Source: Blastomussa wellsi (taxonomy: Eukaryota; Cnidaria; Anthozoa; Scleractinia; Plerogyridae). From it: 64,000 bases of DNA. Each line of letters begins with the position of its first letter. Positions within the stretch are counted from its first letter, which is position 1. Below the pieces are notes generated by a model that did no database searches, was not told the origin of the DNA, and worked only from the letters and a program-made list of their open reading frames with translations. This document shows, in pieces, positions 15,800-31,599 of this stretch. Location: NCBI GenBank assembly GCA_947652115.1, contig OX393568.1:22445831-22509830 (forward strand), given 5' to 3'. Position numbers and translations under genes: made by a program.

Positions 15800-16560
15800 T
15801 TTGGGTATTATAACCATGGTTATTTTAGCCATAATTTGCGTATTATAACGATGGTTATTTTGGCCATAATTTGGGTATTATAACCATGGTTATTTTGGCC
15901 ATAATTTGGGTATTATAACCATGGTTATTTTGGCCATAATTTAGGTATTATAACCATGATTATTTTGGCCATAAATTGGGTATTATAACCATGGTTATTT
16001 TGGCTATAATTTGGGTATTATAACCATGGTTATTTTGGCCATAATTTGGGTATTCTAACCATGGTTATTTTAGCCATAATTTGGGTATTCTAACCATGGT
16101 TATTTTGGCCATAATTTGGGTATTATAACCATGGTTATTTTAGCCATAATTTGGGTATTTTAACCATGGTTATTTTTGCCATAATTTGGGTATTATAACC
16201 ATGGTTATTTTAGCCATAATTTGCGTATTATAACGATGGTTATTTTGGCCATAATTTGGGTATTATAACCATGGTTATTTTGGCCATAATTTGGGTATTA
16301 TAACCATGGTTATTTTGGCCATAATTTAGGTATTATAACCATGATTATTTTGGCCATAAATTGGGTATTATAACCATGGTTATTTTGGCTATAATTTGGG
16401 TATTATAACCATGGTTATTTTGGCCATAATTTGGGTATTCTAACCATGGTTATTTTAGCCATAATTTGGGTATTCTAACCATGGTTATTTTGGCCATAAT
16501 TTGGGTATTATAACCATGGTTATTTTAGCCATAATTTGGGCATTTTAACCATGGTTATTT
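15800..16560 (+). repeat. 385-bp (11-unit) repeat pair
   Basis: The rare pair of variants ATAATTTGCG and TATTATAACGATGG occurs at 15,831 and again 385 bp on (16,216). The following units, including a CATGATTATT/CCATAAATTGGG unit, keep the same order. Limits are approximate. Confidence 0.7.
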
Positions 16561-17149
16561 TTGCCATAATTTGGGTATTATAACCATGGTTATTTTAGCC
16601 ATAATTTGGGTATTCTAACCATGGTTATTTTGGCCATAATTTGGGTATTATAACCATGGTTACTTTGGCCATAATTTGGGTATTATAACCATGGTTATGT
16701 TGGCCATAATTTGGGTATTATAACCATGGTTATTTTGGCCATAATTTGGGTATTATAACCATGGTTATTTTAGCCATAATTTGGGTATTATAACCATGAT
16801 TGTTTTGCCCATAAATAGGGTATTATAACCATGGTTATTTTAGCCATAATTTGGGTATTATAACCATGGTTATTTTGGCCATAATTTGGGTATTTTAACC
16901 ATGGTTATTTTGGCCATAATTTGGGTATTATAACCATGGTTATTTTTACCATAATTTGGGTATTCTAACCATGGTTATTTTAGCCATAATTTGGGTATTA
17001 TAACCATGGTTATTTTAGCCATAATTTGGGTATTCTAACCATGGTTATTTTGGCCATAATTTGGGTATAATAACCATGGTTATTTTAGCCATAATTTGGG
17101 CATTATAACCATGGTTATTTTGGCCATAATTTGGGTATTCTAACCATGG

Positions 17150-20100
17150 TTATTTTAGCCATAATTTGGGTATTATAACCATGATTATTTTGCCCATAAA
17201 TAGGGTATTATAACCATGGTTATTTTAGCCATAATTTGGGTATTATAACCATGGTTATTTTGGCCATAATTTGGGTATTCTAACCATGGTTATTTTGGCC
17301 ATAATTTGGGTATTATAACCATGGCTATTTTTACCATAATTTGGGTATTCTAACCATGGTTATTTTAGCCATAATTTGGGTATTCTAACCATGGTTATTT
17401 TGGCCATAATTTAGGTATTATAACCATGGTTATTTTGGCTATAATTTGGGTATTCTAACCATGGTTATTTTGGCCATAATTTGGGTATTATAACCATGGT
17501 TATTTTGGCCAAAATTTGGGTATTATAATCATGGTTATTTTAGCCATAATTTGGGTACTATAACCATTGTTATTTTGGCCATAATTTGGGTATTATAACC
17601 ATGGTTATTTTGGCCATAATTTGGGTATTATAACCATGGTTATTTTAGTCATAATTCGGGTATTATAACCATGGTTATTGTTGCCATAATTTGGGTATTA
17701 TAACCATGGTTATTTTGGCCATAATTTGGGTATTATAACCATGGTTATTTTTGCCATAATTTGGGTATTATAACCATGGCTATTTTGACCATAATTTGGG
17801 TATTATAACCATGGTTATTTTTGCCATAATTTGGGTATTGTAACCATGGTTATTTTTGCCATAATTTGGGTATTATAACCATGGTTATTTTGGCCATAAT
17901 TTGGATATTATAACCATGGTTATTTTGGCCATAATTTGGGTATTCTAACCATGGTTATTTTAGCCATAATTTGGGTATTCTAACCATGGTTATTTTGGCC
18001 ATAATTTAGGTATTATAACCATGGTTATTTTGGCTATAATTTGGGTATTCTAACCATGGTTATTTTGGCCATAATTTGGGTATTATAACCATGGTTATTT
18101 TGGCCAAAATTTGGGTATTATAATCATGGTTATTTTAGCCATAATTTGGGTATTATAACCATGGTTATTTTGGCCATAATTTGGGTATTATAACCATGGT
18201 TATTTTGGCCATAATTTGGGTATTATAACCATGGTTATTTTAGTCATAATTTGGGTATTATAACCATGGTTATTGTTGCCATAATTTGGGTATTATAACC
18301 ATGGTTATTTTAGCCATAATTTGGGTATTGTAACCATGGTTATTTTTGCCATAATTTGGGTATTATACCCATGGCTATTTTGACCATAATTTGGGTATTA
18401 TAACCACGGTTTTTTTTGCCATAATTTGGGTATTATAACCATGGTTATTTTTGCCATAATTTGGGTATTCTAACCATGGTTATTTTGGCCATAATTTGGA
18501 TATTATAACCATGGTTATTTTGGCCATAATTTGGGTATTATAACCATGGTTATTTTGGCCATAATTTGGGTATTATAACCATGGTTTATTTAGTCATAAT
18601 TTAAGTATTCTAACCATGGTTATTTTGGCCATAATTTGGATATTATAACAATGGTTATTTTGGCCATAATTTGGGTATTATAACCATGGTTATTTTGGCC
18701 ATATTTTGGGTATTATAACCATGGTTATTTTAGCCATAATTTGGGTATTATAACCATGATTATTTTGGCCATAAATAGGGTATTATAACCATGGTTATTT
18801 TAGCCATAATTTGGGTATTATAACCATGGTTATTTTGGCCATAATTTGGGTATTCTAACCATGGTTATTTTGGCCATAATTTGGGTATTATAACCATGGC
18901 TATTTTTACCATAATTTGGGTATTCTAACCATGGTTATTTTAGCCATAATTTGGGTATTCTAACCATGGTTATTTTGGCCATAATTTAGGTATTATAACC
19001 ATGGTTATTTTGGCTATAATTTGGGTATTCTAACCATGGTTATTTTGGCCATAATTTGGGTATTATAACCATGGTTATTTTGGCCAAAATTTGGGTATTA
19101 TAATCATGGTTATTTTAGCCATAATTTGGGTACTATAACCATTGTTATTTTGGCCATAATTTGGGTATTATAACCATGGTTATTTTGGCCATAATTTGGG
19201 TATTATAACCATGGTTATTTTAGTCATAATTCGGGTATTATAACCATGGTTATTGTTGCCATAATTTGGGTATTATAACCATGGTTATTTTGGCCATAAT
19301 TTGGGTATTATAACCATGGTTATTTTTGCCATAATTTGGGTATTATAACCATGGCTATTTTGACCATAATTTGGGTATTATAACCATGGTTATTTTTGCC
19401 ATAATTTGGGTATTGTAACCATGGTTATTTTTGCCATAATTTGGGTATTATAACCATGGTTATTTTGGCCATAATTTGGATATTATAACCATGGTTATTT
19501 TGGCCATAATTTGGGTATTCTAACCATGGTTATTTTAGCCATAATTTGGGTATTCTAACCATGGTTATTTTGGCCATAATTTAGGTATTATAACCATGGT
19601 TATTTTGGCTATAATTTGGGTATTCTAACCATGGTTATTTTGGCCATAATTTGGGTATTATAACCATGGTTATTTTGGCCAAAATTTGGGTATTATAATC
19701 ATGGTTATTTTAGCCATAATTTGGGTATTATAACCATGGTTATTTTGGCCATAATTTGGGTATTATAACCATGGTTATTTTGGCCATAATTTGGGTATTA
19801 TAACCATGGTTATTTTAGTCATAATTTGGGTATTATAACCATGGTTATTGTTGCCATAATTTGGGTATTATAACCATGGTTATTTTAGCCATAATTTGGG
19901 TATTATAACCATGGTTATTTTTGCCATAATTTGGGTATTATACCCATGGCTATTTTGACCATAATTTGGGTATTATAACCACGGTTTTTTTTGCCATAAT
20001 TTGGGTATTATAACCATGGTTATTTTTGCCATAATTTGGGTATTCTAACCATGGTTATTTTGGCCATAATTTGGATATTATAACCATGGTTATTTTGGCC

Positions 20101-23100
20101 ATAATTTGGGTATTATAACCATGGTTATTTTGGCCATAATTTGGGTATTATAACCATGGTTTATTTAGTCATAATTTAAGTATTCTAACCATGGTTATTT
20201 TGGCCATAATTTGGATATTATAACAATGGTTATTTTGGCCATAATTTGGGTATTATAACCATGGTTATTTTGGCCATATTTTGGGTATTATAACCATGGT
20301 TATTTTAGCCATAATTTGGGTATTATAACCATGATTATTTTGGCCATAAATAGGGTATTATAACCATGGTTATTTTAGCCATAATTTGGGTATTATAACC
20401 ATGGTTATTTTGGCCATAATTTGGGTATTCTAACCATGGTTATTTTGGCCATAATTTGGGTATTATAACCATGGTTATTTTTACCATAATTTGGGTATTC
20501 TAACCATGGTTATTTTAGCCATAATTTGGGTATTATAACCATGGTTATTTTAGCCATAATTTGGGTATTATAACCATGATTATTTTGGCCATAAATAGGG
20601 TATTATAACCATGGTTATTTTAGCCATAATTTGGGTATTCTAACCATGGTTATTTTGGCCATAATTTGGGTATTCTAACCATGGTTTTTTTGGCCATAAT
20701 TTGGGTATTATAACCATGGTTATTTTAGCCATAATTTGGGCATTATAACCATGGTTATTTTGGCCATAATTTGGGTATTCTAACCATGGTTATTTTAGCC
20801 ATAATTTGGGTATTATAACCATGATTATTTTGCCCATAAATAGGGTATTATAACCATGGTTATTTTAGCCATAATTTGGGTATTATAACCATGGTTATTT
20901 TGGCCATAATTTGGGTATTCTAACCATGGTTATTTTGGCCATAATTTGGGTATTATAACCATGGCTATTTTTACCATAATTTGGGTATTCTAACCATGGT
21001 TATTTTGGCCATAATTTAGGTATTATAACCATGGTTATTTTGGCTATAATTTGGGTATTCTAACCATGGTTATTTTGGCCATAATTTGGGTATTATAACC
21101 ATGGTTATTTTGGCCAAAATTTGGGTATTATAATCATGGTTATTTTAGCCATAATTTGGGTACTATAACCATGGTTATTTTGGCCATAATTTGGGTATTA
21201 TAACCATGGTTATTTTGGCCATAATTTGGGTATTATAACCATGGTTATTTTAGTCATAATTCGGGTATTATAACCATGGTTATTGTTGCCATAATTTGGG
21301 TATTATAACCATGGTTATTTTGGCCATAATTTGGGTATTATAACCATGGTTATTTTTGCCATAATTTGGGTATTATAACCATGGCTATTTTGACCATAAT
21401 TTGGGTATTATAACCATGGTTATTTTTGCCATAATTTGGGTATTGTAACCATGGTTATTTTTGCCATAATTTGGGTATTCTAACCATGGTTATTTTGGCC
21501 ATAATTTGGATATTATAACCATGGTTATTTTGGCCATAATTTGGGTATTCTAACCATGGTTATTTTAGCCATAATTTGGGTATTCTAACCATGGTTATTT
21601 TGGCCATAATTTAGGTATTATAACCATGGTTATTTTGGCTATAATTTGGGTATTCTAACCATGGTTATTTTGGCCATAATTTGGGTATTATAACCATGGT
21701 TATTTTGGCCAAAATTTGGGTATTATAATCATGGTTATTTTAGCCATAATTTGGGTATTATAACCATGGTTATTTTGGCCATAATTTGGGTATTATAACC
21801 ATGGTTATTTTGGCCATAATTTGGGTATTATAACCATGGTTATTTTAGTCATAATTTGGGTATTATAACCATGGTTATTGTTGCCATAATTTGGGTATTA
21901 TAACCATGGTTATTTTAGCCATAATTTGGGTATTATAACCATGGTTATTTTTGCCATAATTTGGGTATTATACCCATGGCTATTTTGACCATAATTTGGG
22001 TATTATAACCACGGTTTTTTTTGCCATAATTTGGGTATTATAACCATGGTTATTTTTGCCATAATTTGGGTATTCTAACCATGGTTATTTTGGCCATAAT
22101 TTGGATATTATAACCATGGTTATTTTGGCCATAATTTGGGTATTATAACCATGGTTATTTTGGCCATAATTTGGGTATTATAACCATGGTTTATTTAGTC
22201 ATAATTTAAGTATTCTAACCATGGTTATTTTGGCCATAATTTGGATATTATAACAATGGTTATTTTGGCCATAATTTGGGTATTATAACCATGGTTATTT
22301 TGGCCATAATTTGGGTATTATAACCATGGTTATTTTAGCCACAATTTGGGTATTATAACCATGATTATTTTGGCCATAAATAGGGTATTATAACCATGGT
22401 TATTTTAGCCATAATTTGGGTATTATAACCATGGTTATTTTGGCCATAATTTGGGTATTCTAACCATGGTTATTTTGGCCATAATTTGGGTATTATAACC
22501 ATGGTTATTTTTACCATAATTTGGGTATTCTAACCATGGTTATTTTAGCCATAATTTGGGTATTATAACCATGGTTATTTTAGCCATAATTTGGGTATTA
22601 TAACCATGATTATTTTGGCCATAAATAGGGTATTATAACCATGGTTATTTTAGCCATAATTTGGGTATTATAACCATGGTTATTTTGGCCATAATTTGGG
22701 TATTCTAACCATGGTTTTTTTGGCCATAATTTGGGTATTATAACCATGGTTATTTTTACCATAATTTGGGTATTCTAACCATGGTTATTTTAGCCAAAAT
22801 TTGGGTATTATAACCATGGTTATTTTAGCCATAATTTGGGTATTCTAACCATGGTTATTTTGGCCATAATTTGGGTATTATAACCATGGTTATTTTAGCC
22901 ATAATTTGGGTATGATAACAATGGTTATTTTGGCCATAATTTGGGTATTATAACCATGGTTATTTTGGCCATAATTTGGGTATTATAACCATGATTATTT
23001 TGGCCATAAATTGGGTATTCTAACCATGGTTATTTTGGCCATAATTTGGGTATTATAACCATGGTTATTTTTGCCATAATTTGGGTATTCTAACCATGGT

Positions 23101-26100
23101 TATTTTGGCCATAATTTGGGTATTCTAACCATGGTTATTTTGGCCATAATTTGGATATTATAACCATGGTTATTTTGGCCATAATTTGGGTATTATAACC
23201 ATGGTTATTTTAGCCATAATTTGGGTACTATAACCATGGTTATTTTGGCCATAATTTGGGTATTATAACCATGGTTATTTTGGCCATAATTTGGGTATTA
23301 TAACCATGGTTATTTTAGCCATAATTTGGGTATTATAACCATGGTTATTTTGGCCATAATTTGGGTACTATAACCATGGTTATTTTGGCCATAATTTGGG
23401 TATTATAACCATGGTTATTTTGGTCATAATTTGGGGATTCTAACCATGGTTATTTTGGCCATATTTTGGGTATTATAACCATAATTATTTTGGCCATAAT
23501 TTGGGTATTATAACCATGGTTATTTTGGCCATAATTTGGGTATTATAACCATGGTTATGTTGGCCATAATTTGGGTTTTATAACCATGGTTATTTTGGCC
23601 ATAATTTGGGTATTATAACCATGGCTATTTTGACCATAATTTGGGTATTCTAACCATGGTTATTTTGGCCATAATTTGGGTAGTATAACCATGGTTATTT
23701 TGGCCATAATTTGTGTATTATAACCACGGTTTTTTTGGCCATAATTTGGGTATTATAACCATGGTTATTTTGGCCATAATTTGGGTATTATAACCATGGT
23801 TATTTTAGCCATAATTTGCGTATTATAACGATGGTTATTTTGGCCATAATTTGGGTATTATAACCATGGTTATTTTGGCCATAATTTGGGTATTATAACC
23901 ATGGTTATTTTGGCCATAATTTAGGTATTATAACCATGATTATTTTGGCCATAAATTGGGTATTATAACCATGGTTATTTTGGCCATAATTTGGGTATTA
24001 TAACCATGGTTATTTTGGCCATAATTTGGGTATTCTAACCATGGTTATTTTAGCCATACTTTGGGTATTCTAACCATGGTTATTTTTGCCATAATTTGGG
24101 TATTATAACCATGGCTATTTTGACCATAATTTGGGTATTATAACCACGGTTTTTGTTGCCATAATTTGGGTATTATAACCATGGTTATTTTTGCCATAAT
24201 TTGGGTATTCTAACCATGGTTATTTTGGCCATAATTTGGATATTATAACCATGGTTATTTTGGCCATAATTTGGGTATTATAACCATGGTTATTTTGGCA
24301 ATAATTTGGGTATTATAACCATGGTTATTTTAGTCATAATTTAAGTATTCTAACCATGGTTATTTTGGCCATAATTTGGATATTATAACAATGGTTATTT
24401 TTGCCATAATTTGGGTATTATAACCATGGTTATTTTGGCCATAATTTGGGTATTATAACCATGGTTATTTTAGCCATAATTTGGGTATTATAACCATGAT
24501 TATTTTGGCCATAAATAGGGTATTATAACCATGGTTATTTTAGCCATAATTTGGGTATTATAACCATGGTTATTTTGGCCATAATTTGGGTATTCTAACC
24601 ATGGTTATTTTGGCCATAATTTGGGTATTATAACCATGGTTATTTTTACCATAATTTGGGTATTCTAACCATGGTTATTTTAGCCATAATTTGGGTATTA
24701 TAACCATGGTTATTTTAGCCATAATTTGGGTATTATAACCATGATTATTTTGGCCATAAATAGGGTATTATAACCATGGTTATTTTAGCCATAATTTGGG
24801 TATTATAACCATGGTTATTTTGGCCATAATTTGGGTATTCTAACCATGGTTTTTTTGGCCATAATTTGGGTATTATAACCATGGTTATTTTTACCATAAT
24901 TTGGGTATTCTGACCATGGTTATTTTAGCCAAAATTTGGGTATTATAACCATGGTTATTTTAGCCATAATTTGGGTATTCTAACCATGGTTATTTTGGCC
25001 ATAATTTGGGTATTATAACCATGGTTATTTTAGCCATAATTTGGGTATGATAACCATGGTTATTTTGGCCATAATTTGGGTATTATAACCATGGTTATTT
25101 TGGCCATAATTTGGGTATTATAACCATGATTATTTTGGCCATAAATTGGGTATTCTAACCATGGTTATTTTGGCCATAATTTGGGTATTCTAACCATGGT
25201 TATTTTGGCCATAATTTGGGTATTCTAACCATGGTTATTTTTGCCATAATTTGGGTATTCTAACCATGGTTATTTTGGCCATAATTTGGGTATTCTAACC
25301 ATGGTTATTTTGGCCATAATTTGGATATTATAACCATGGTTATTTTGGCCATAATTTGGGTATTATAACCATGGTTATTTTAGCCATAATTTGGGTACTA
25401 TAACCATGGTTATTTTGGCCATAATTTGGGTATTATAACCATGGTTATTTTGGCCATAATTTGGGTATTATAACCATGGTTATTTTACCCATAATTTGGG
25501 TATTATAACCATGGTTATTTTGGCCATAATTTGGGTATTATAACCATGGTTATTTTGGCCATAATTTGGGTATTATAACCATGGTTATTTTGGCCATAAT
25601 TTGGGGATTCTAACCATGGTTATTTTGGCCATATTTTGGGTATTATAACCATAATTATTTTGGCCATAATTTGGGTATTATAACCATGGTTATTTTGGCC
25701 ATAATTTGGGGATTATAACCATGGTTATGTTGGCCATAATTTGGGTTTTATAACCATGGTTATTTTGGCCATAATTTGGGTATTATAACCATGGCTATTT
25801 TGACCATAATTTGGGTATTCTAACCATGGTTATTTTGGCCATAATTTGGGTATTATAACCATGGTTATTTTGGCCATAATTTGGGTATTATAACCACGGT
25901 TTTTTTGGCCATAATTTGGGTATTATAACCATTGTTATTTTGGCCATAATTTGGGTATTATAACCATGGTTATTTTAGCCATAATTTGCGTATTATAACG
26001 ATGGTTATTTTGGCCATAATTTGGGTATTATAACCATGGTTATTTTGGCCATAATTTGGGTATTATAACCATGGTTATTTTGGCCATAATTTAGGTATTA

Positions 26101-26560
26101 TAACCATGATTATTTTGGCCATAAATTGGGTATTATAACCATGGTTATTTTGGCCATAATTTGGGTATTATAACCATGGTTATTTTGGCCATAATTTGGG
26201 TATTCTAACCATGGTTATTTTAGCCATACTTTGGGTATTCTAACCATGGTTATTTTGGCCATAATTTGGGTATTATAACCATGGTTATTTTAGCCATAAT
26301 TTGGGTATTTTAACCATGGTTATTTTTGCCATAATTTGGGTATTATAACCATGGTTATTTTAGCCATAATTTGGGTATTCTAACCATGGTTATTTTGGCC
26401 ATAATTTGGGTATTATAACCATGGTTACTTTGGCCATAATTTGGGTATTATAACCATGGTTATGTTGGCCATAATTTTGGCATTATAACCATGGTTATTT
26501 TGGCCATAATTTGGGTATTATAACCATGGTTATTTTAGCCATAATTTGGGTATTATAACC
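17150..26560 (+). repeat. Serial 1.6-2.1 kb higher-order blocks
   Basis: Successive long blocks defined by recurring rare variants. The ATAATTCGGG unit is at 17,651, 19,226 and 21,256 (spacings 1,575 and 2,030 bp: 45 and 58 units). The ATAAATAGGG marker is at 18,771, 20,346, 22,376 and 24,511 (1,575, 2,030 and 2,135 bp). From 20,346 each marker has a partner 245 bp (7 units) downstream. All spacings are multiples of 35, so blocks have gained or lost whole units by out-of-register exchange. Confidence 0.85.
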
Positions 26561-26949
26561 ATGATTATTTTGCCCATAAATAGGGTATTATAACCATGGT
26601 TATTTTAGCCATAATTTGGGTATTATAACCATGGTTATTTTGGCCATAATTTGGGTATTTTAACCATGGTTTTTTTGGCCATAATTTGGGTATTATAACC
26701 ATGGTTATTTTTACCATAATTTGGGTATTCTAACCATGGTTATTTTAGCCATAATTTGGGTATTATAACCATGGTTATTTTAGCCATAATTTGGGTATTC
26801 TAACCATGGTTATTTTGGCCATAATTTGGGTATTATAACCATGGTTATTTTAGCCATAATTTGGGTTTTATAACCATGGTTATTTTGGCCATAATTTGGG
26901 TATTATAACCATGGTTATTTTAGCCATAATTTGGGTATTATAACCATGA

Positions 26950-29900
26950 TTATTTTGCCCATAAATAGGGTATTATAACCATGGTTATTTTAGCCATAAT
27001 TTGGGTATTATAACCATGGTTATTTTGGCCATAATTTGGGTATTCTGTCCATGGTTATTTTGGCCATAATTTGGGTATTATAACCATGGCTATTTTTACC
27101 ATAATTTGGGTATTCTAACCATGGTTATTTTAGCCATAATTTGGGTATTCTAACCATGGTTATTTTGGCCATAATTTAGGTATTATAACCATGGTTATTT
27201 TGGCTATAATTTGGGTATTCTAACCATGGTTATTTTGGCCATAATTTGGGTATTCTAACCATGGTTATTTTGGCCAAAATTTGGGTATTATAATCATGGT
27301 TATTTTAGCCATAATTTGGGTATTATAACCATGGTTATTTTGGCCATAATTTGGGTATTATAACCATGGTTATTTTGGCCATAATTTGGGTATTATAACC
27401 ATGGTTATTTTAGTCATAATTTGGGTATTATAACCATGGTTATTGTTGCCATAATTTGGGTATTATAACCATGGTTATTTTGGCCATAATTTGCGTATTA
27501 TAACCATGGTTATTTTTGCCATAATTCTGGTATTATAACCATGGCTATTTTGACCATAATTTGGGTATTATAATCACGGTTTTTTTTGCCATAATTTGGG
27601 TATTATAACCATGGTTATTTTTGCCATAATTTGGGTATTCTAACCATGGTTATTTTGGCCATAATTTGGATATTATAACCATGGTTATTTTGGCCATAAT
27701 TTGGGTATTATAACCATGGTTATTTTGGCCATAATTTGGGTATTATAACCATGGTTATTTTAGTCATAATTTAAGTATTGTAACCATGGTTATTTTGGCC
27801 ATAATTTGGATATTATAACCATGGTTATTTTGGCCATAATATGGGTATTATAACCATGGTTATTTTGGCCATAATTTGGGTATTATAACCATGGTTATTT
27901 TAGCCATAATTTGGGTATTATAACCATGATTATTTTGGCCATAAATAGGGTATTATAACCATGGTTATTTTAGCCATAATTTGGGTATTATAACCATGGT
28001 TATTTTGGCCATAATTTGGGTATTCTAACCATGGTTATTTTGGCCATAATTTGGGTATTATAACCATGGTTATTTTTACCATAATTTGGGTATTCTTACC
28101 ATGGTTATTTTAGCCAAAATTTGGGTATTATAACCATGGTTATTTTAGCAATAATTTGGGTATTATAACCATGGTTATTTTGGCCATAATTTGGGTATTA
28201 TAACCATGGTTATTTTGGCCATAATTTGGATATTATAACCATGGTTATTTTGGCCATAATTTGGGTATTATAACCATGGTTATTTTTGCCATAATTTGGG
28301 TATTATAACCATGGTTATTTTAGCCATAATTTGGGTATTATAACCATGATTATTTTGGCCATAAATAGGGTATTATAACCATGGTTATTTTAGCCATAAT
28401 TTGGGTATAATAACCATGGTTATTTTGGCCATAATTTGGGTATTCTAACCATGGTTATTTTGGCCATAATTTGGGTATTATAACCATGGTTATTTTTACC
28501 ATAATTTGGGTATTCTAACCATGGTTATTTTAGCCAAAATTTGGGTATTATAACCATGGTTATTTTAGCCATAATTTGGGTATTATAACCATGGTTATTT
28601 TGGCCATAATTTGGGTATTATAACCATGGTTATTTTGGCCATAATTTGGATATTATAACCATGGTTATTTTGGCCATAATTTGGGTATTATAACCATGGT
28701 TATTTTTGCCATAATTTGGGTATTATAACCATGGTTATTTTAGCCATAATTTGGGTATTATAACCATGATTATTTTGGCCATAAATAGGGTATTATAACC
28801 ATGGTTATTTTAGCCATAATTTGGGTATAATAACCATGGTTATTTTGGCCATAATTTGGGTATTCTAACCATGGTTATTTTGGCCATAATTTGGGTATTA
28901 TAACCATGGTTATTTTTACCATAATTTGGGTATTCTAACCATGGTTATTTTAGCCATAATTTGGGTATTATAACCATGATTATTTTGGCCATAAATAGGG
29001 TATTATAACCATGGTTATTTTAGCCATAATTTGGGTATTATAACCATGGTTATTTTGGCCATAATTTGGGTATTCTAACCATGGTTTTTTTGGCCATAAT
29101 TTGGGTATTATAACCATGGCTATTTTTACCATAATTTGGGTATTCTAACCATGGTTATTTTAGCCATAATTTGGGTATTCTAACCATGGTTATTTTGGCC
29201 ATAATTTAGGTATTATAACCATGGTTATTTTGGCTATAATTTGGGTATTCTAACCATGGTTATTTTGGCCATAATTTGGGTATTCTAACCATGGTTATTT
29301 TGGCCAAAATTTGGGTATTATAATCATGGTTATTTTAGCCATAATTTGGGTATTATAACCATGGTTATTTTGGCCATAATTTGGGTATTATAACCATGGT
29401 TATTTTGGCCATAATTTGGGTATTATAACCATGGTTATTTTAGTCATAATTTGGGTATTATAACCATGGTTATTGTTGCCATAATTTGGGTATTATAACC
29501 ATGGTTATTTTGGCCATAATTTGCGTATTATAACCATGGTTATTTTTGCCATAATTCTGGTATTATAACCATGGCTATTTTGACCATAATTTGGGTATTA
29601 TAATCACGGTTTTTTTTGCCATAATTTGGGTATTATAACCATGGTTATTTTTGCCATAATTTGGGTATTCTAACCATGGTTATTTTGGCCATAATTTGGA
29701 TATTATAACCATGGTTATTTTGGCCATAATTTGGGTATTATAACCATGGTTATTTTGGCCATAATTTGGGTATTATAACCATGGTTATTTTAGTCATAAT
29801 TTAAGTATTGTAACCATGGTTATTTTGGCCATAATTTGGATATTATAACCATGGTTATTTTGGCCATAATATGGGTATTATAACCATGGTTATTTTGGCC

Positions 29901-31010
29901 ATAATTTGGGTATTATAACCATGGTTATTTTAGCCATAATTTGGGTATTATAACCATGATTATTTTGGCCATAAATAGGGTATTATAACCATGGTTATTT
30001 TAGCCATAATTTGGGTATTATAACCATGGTTATTTTGGCCATAATTTGGGTATTCTAACCATGGTTATTTTGGCCATAATTTGGGTATTATAACCATGGT
30101 TATTTTTACCATAATTTGGGTATTCTAACCATGGTTATTTTAGCCAAAATTTGGGTATTATAACCATGGTTATTTTAGCAATAATTTGGGTATTATAACC
30201 ATGGTTATTTTGGCCATAATTTGGGTATTATAACCATGGTTATTTTGGCCATAATTTGGATATTATAACCATGGTTATTTTGGCCATAATTTGGGTATTA
30301 TAACCATGGTTATTTTTGCCATAATTTGGGTATTATAACCATGGTTATTTTAGCCATAATTTGGGTATTATAACCATGATTATTTTGGCCATAAATAGGG
30401 TATTATAACCATGGTTATTTTAGCCATAATTTGGGTATAATAACCATGGTTATTTTGGCCATAATTTGGGTATTCTAACCATGGTTATTTTGGCCATAAT
30501 TTGGGTATTATAACCATGGTTATTTTTACCATAATTTGGGTATTCTAACCATGGTTATTTTAGCCAAAATTTGGGTATTATAACCATGGTTATTTTAGCC
30601 ATAATTTGGGTATTATAACCATGGTTATTTTGGCCATAATTTGGGTATTATAACCATGGTTATTTTGGCCATAATTTGGATATTATAACCATGGTTATTT
30701 TGGCCATAATTTGGGTATTATAACCATGGTTATTTTTGCCATAATTTGGGTATTATAACCATGGTTATTTTAGCCATAATTTGGGTATTATAACCATGAT
30801 TATTTTGGCCATAAATAGGGTATTATAACCATGGTTATTTTAGCCATAATTTGGGTATAATAACCATGGTTATTTTGGCCATAATTTGGGTATTCTAACC
30901 ATGGTTATTTTGGCCATAATTTGGGTATTATAACCATGGTTATTTTTACCATAATTTGGGTATTCTAACCATGGTTATTTTAGCCATAATTTGGGTATTA
31001 TAACCATGAT
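26950..31010 (+). repeat. 2,030-bp block duplicated, with nested 420-bp repeat
   Basis: ATAATTCTGG at 27,521 recurs at 29,551, and the TTTTAGCAATAATTTG variant at 28,141 recurs at 30,171; both spacings are 2,030 bp (58 units). Inside each copy a 420-bp (12-unit) sub-block is doubled: the GGGTATAATAACC variant lies at about 28,404 and 28,824 in copy 1, and about 30,434 and 30,854 in copy 2. The 12-unit doubling therefore came first and was carried along in the 58-unit duplication. Ends are approximate. Confidence 0.88.
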
Positions 31011-31599
31011 TATTTTGGCCATAAATAGGGTATTATAACCATGGTTATTTTAGCCATAATTTGGGTATTATAACCATGGTTATTTTGGCCATAATTTGGG
31101 TATTCTAACCATGGTTTTTTTGGCCATAATTTGGGTATTATAACCATGGTTATTTTTACCATAATTTGGGTATTCTAACCATGGTTATTTTAGCCAAAAT
31201 TTGGGTATTATAACCATGGTTATTTTAGCCATAATTTGGGTATTCTAACCATGGTTATTTTGGCCATAATTTGGGTATTATAACCATGGTTATTTTAGCC
31301 ATAATTTGGGTATTATAACCATGGTTATTTTGGCCATAATTTGGGTATTATAACCATGGTTATTTTGGCCATAATTTGGGTATTATAACCATGATTATTT
31401 TGGCCATAAATTGGGTATTCTAACCATGGTTATTTTGGCCATAATTTGGGTATTATAACCATGGTTATTTTTGCCATAATTTAGGTATTCTAACCATGGT
31501 TATTTTGGCCATAATTTGGGTATTATAACCATGGTTATTTTAGCCATAATTTGGGCATTATAACCATGGTTATTTTGGCCATAATTTGGGTATTATAAC

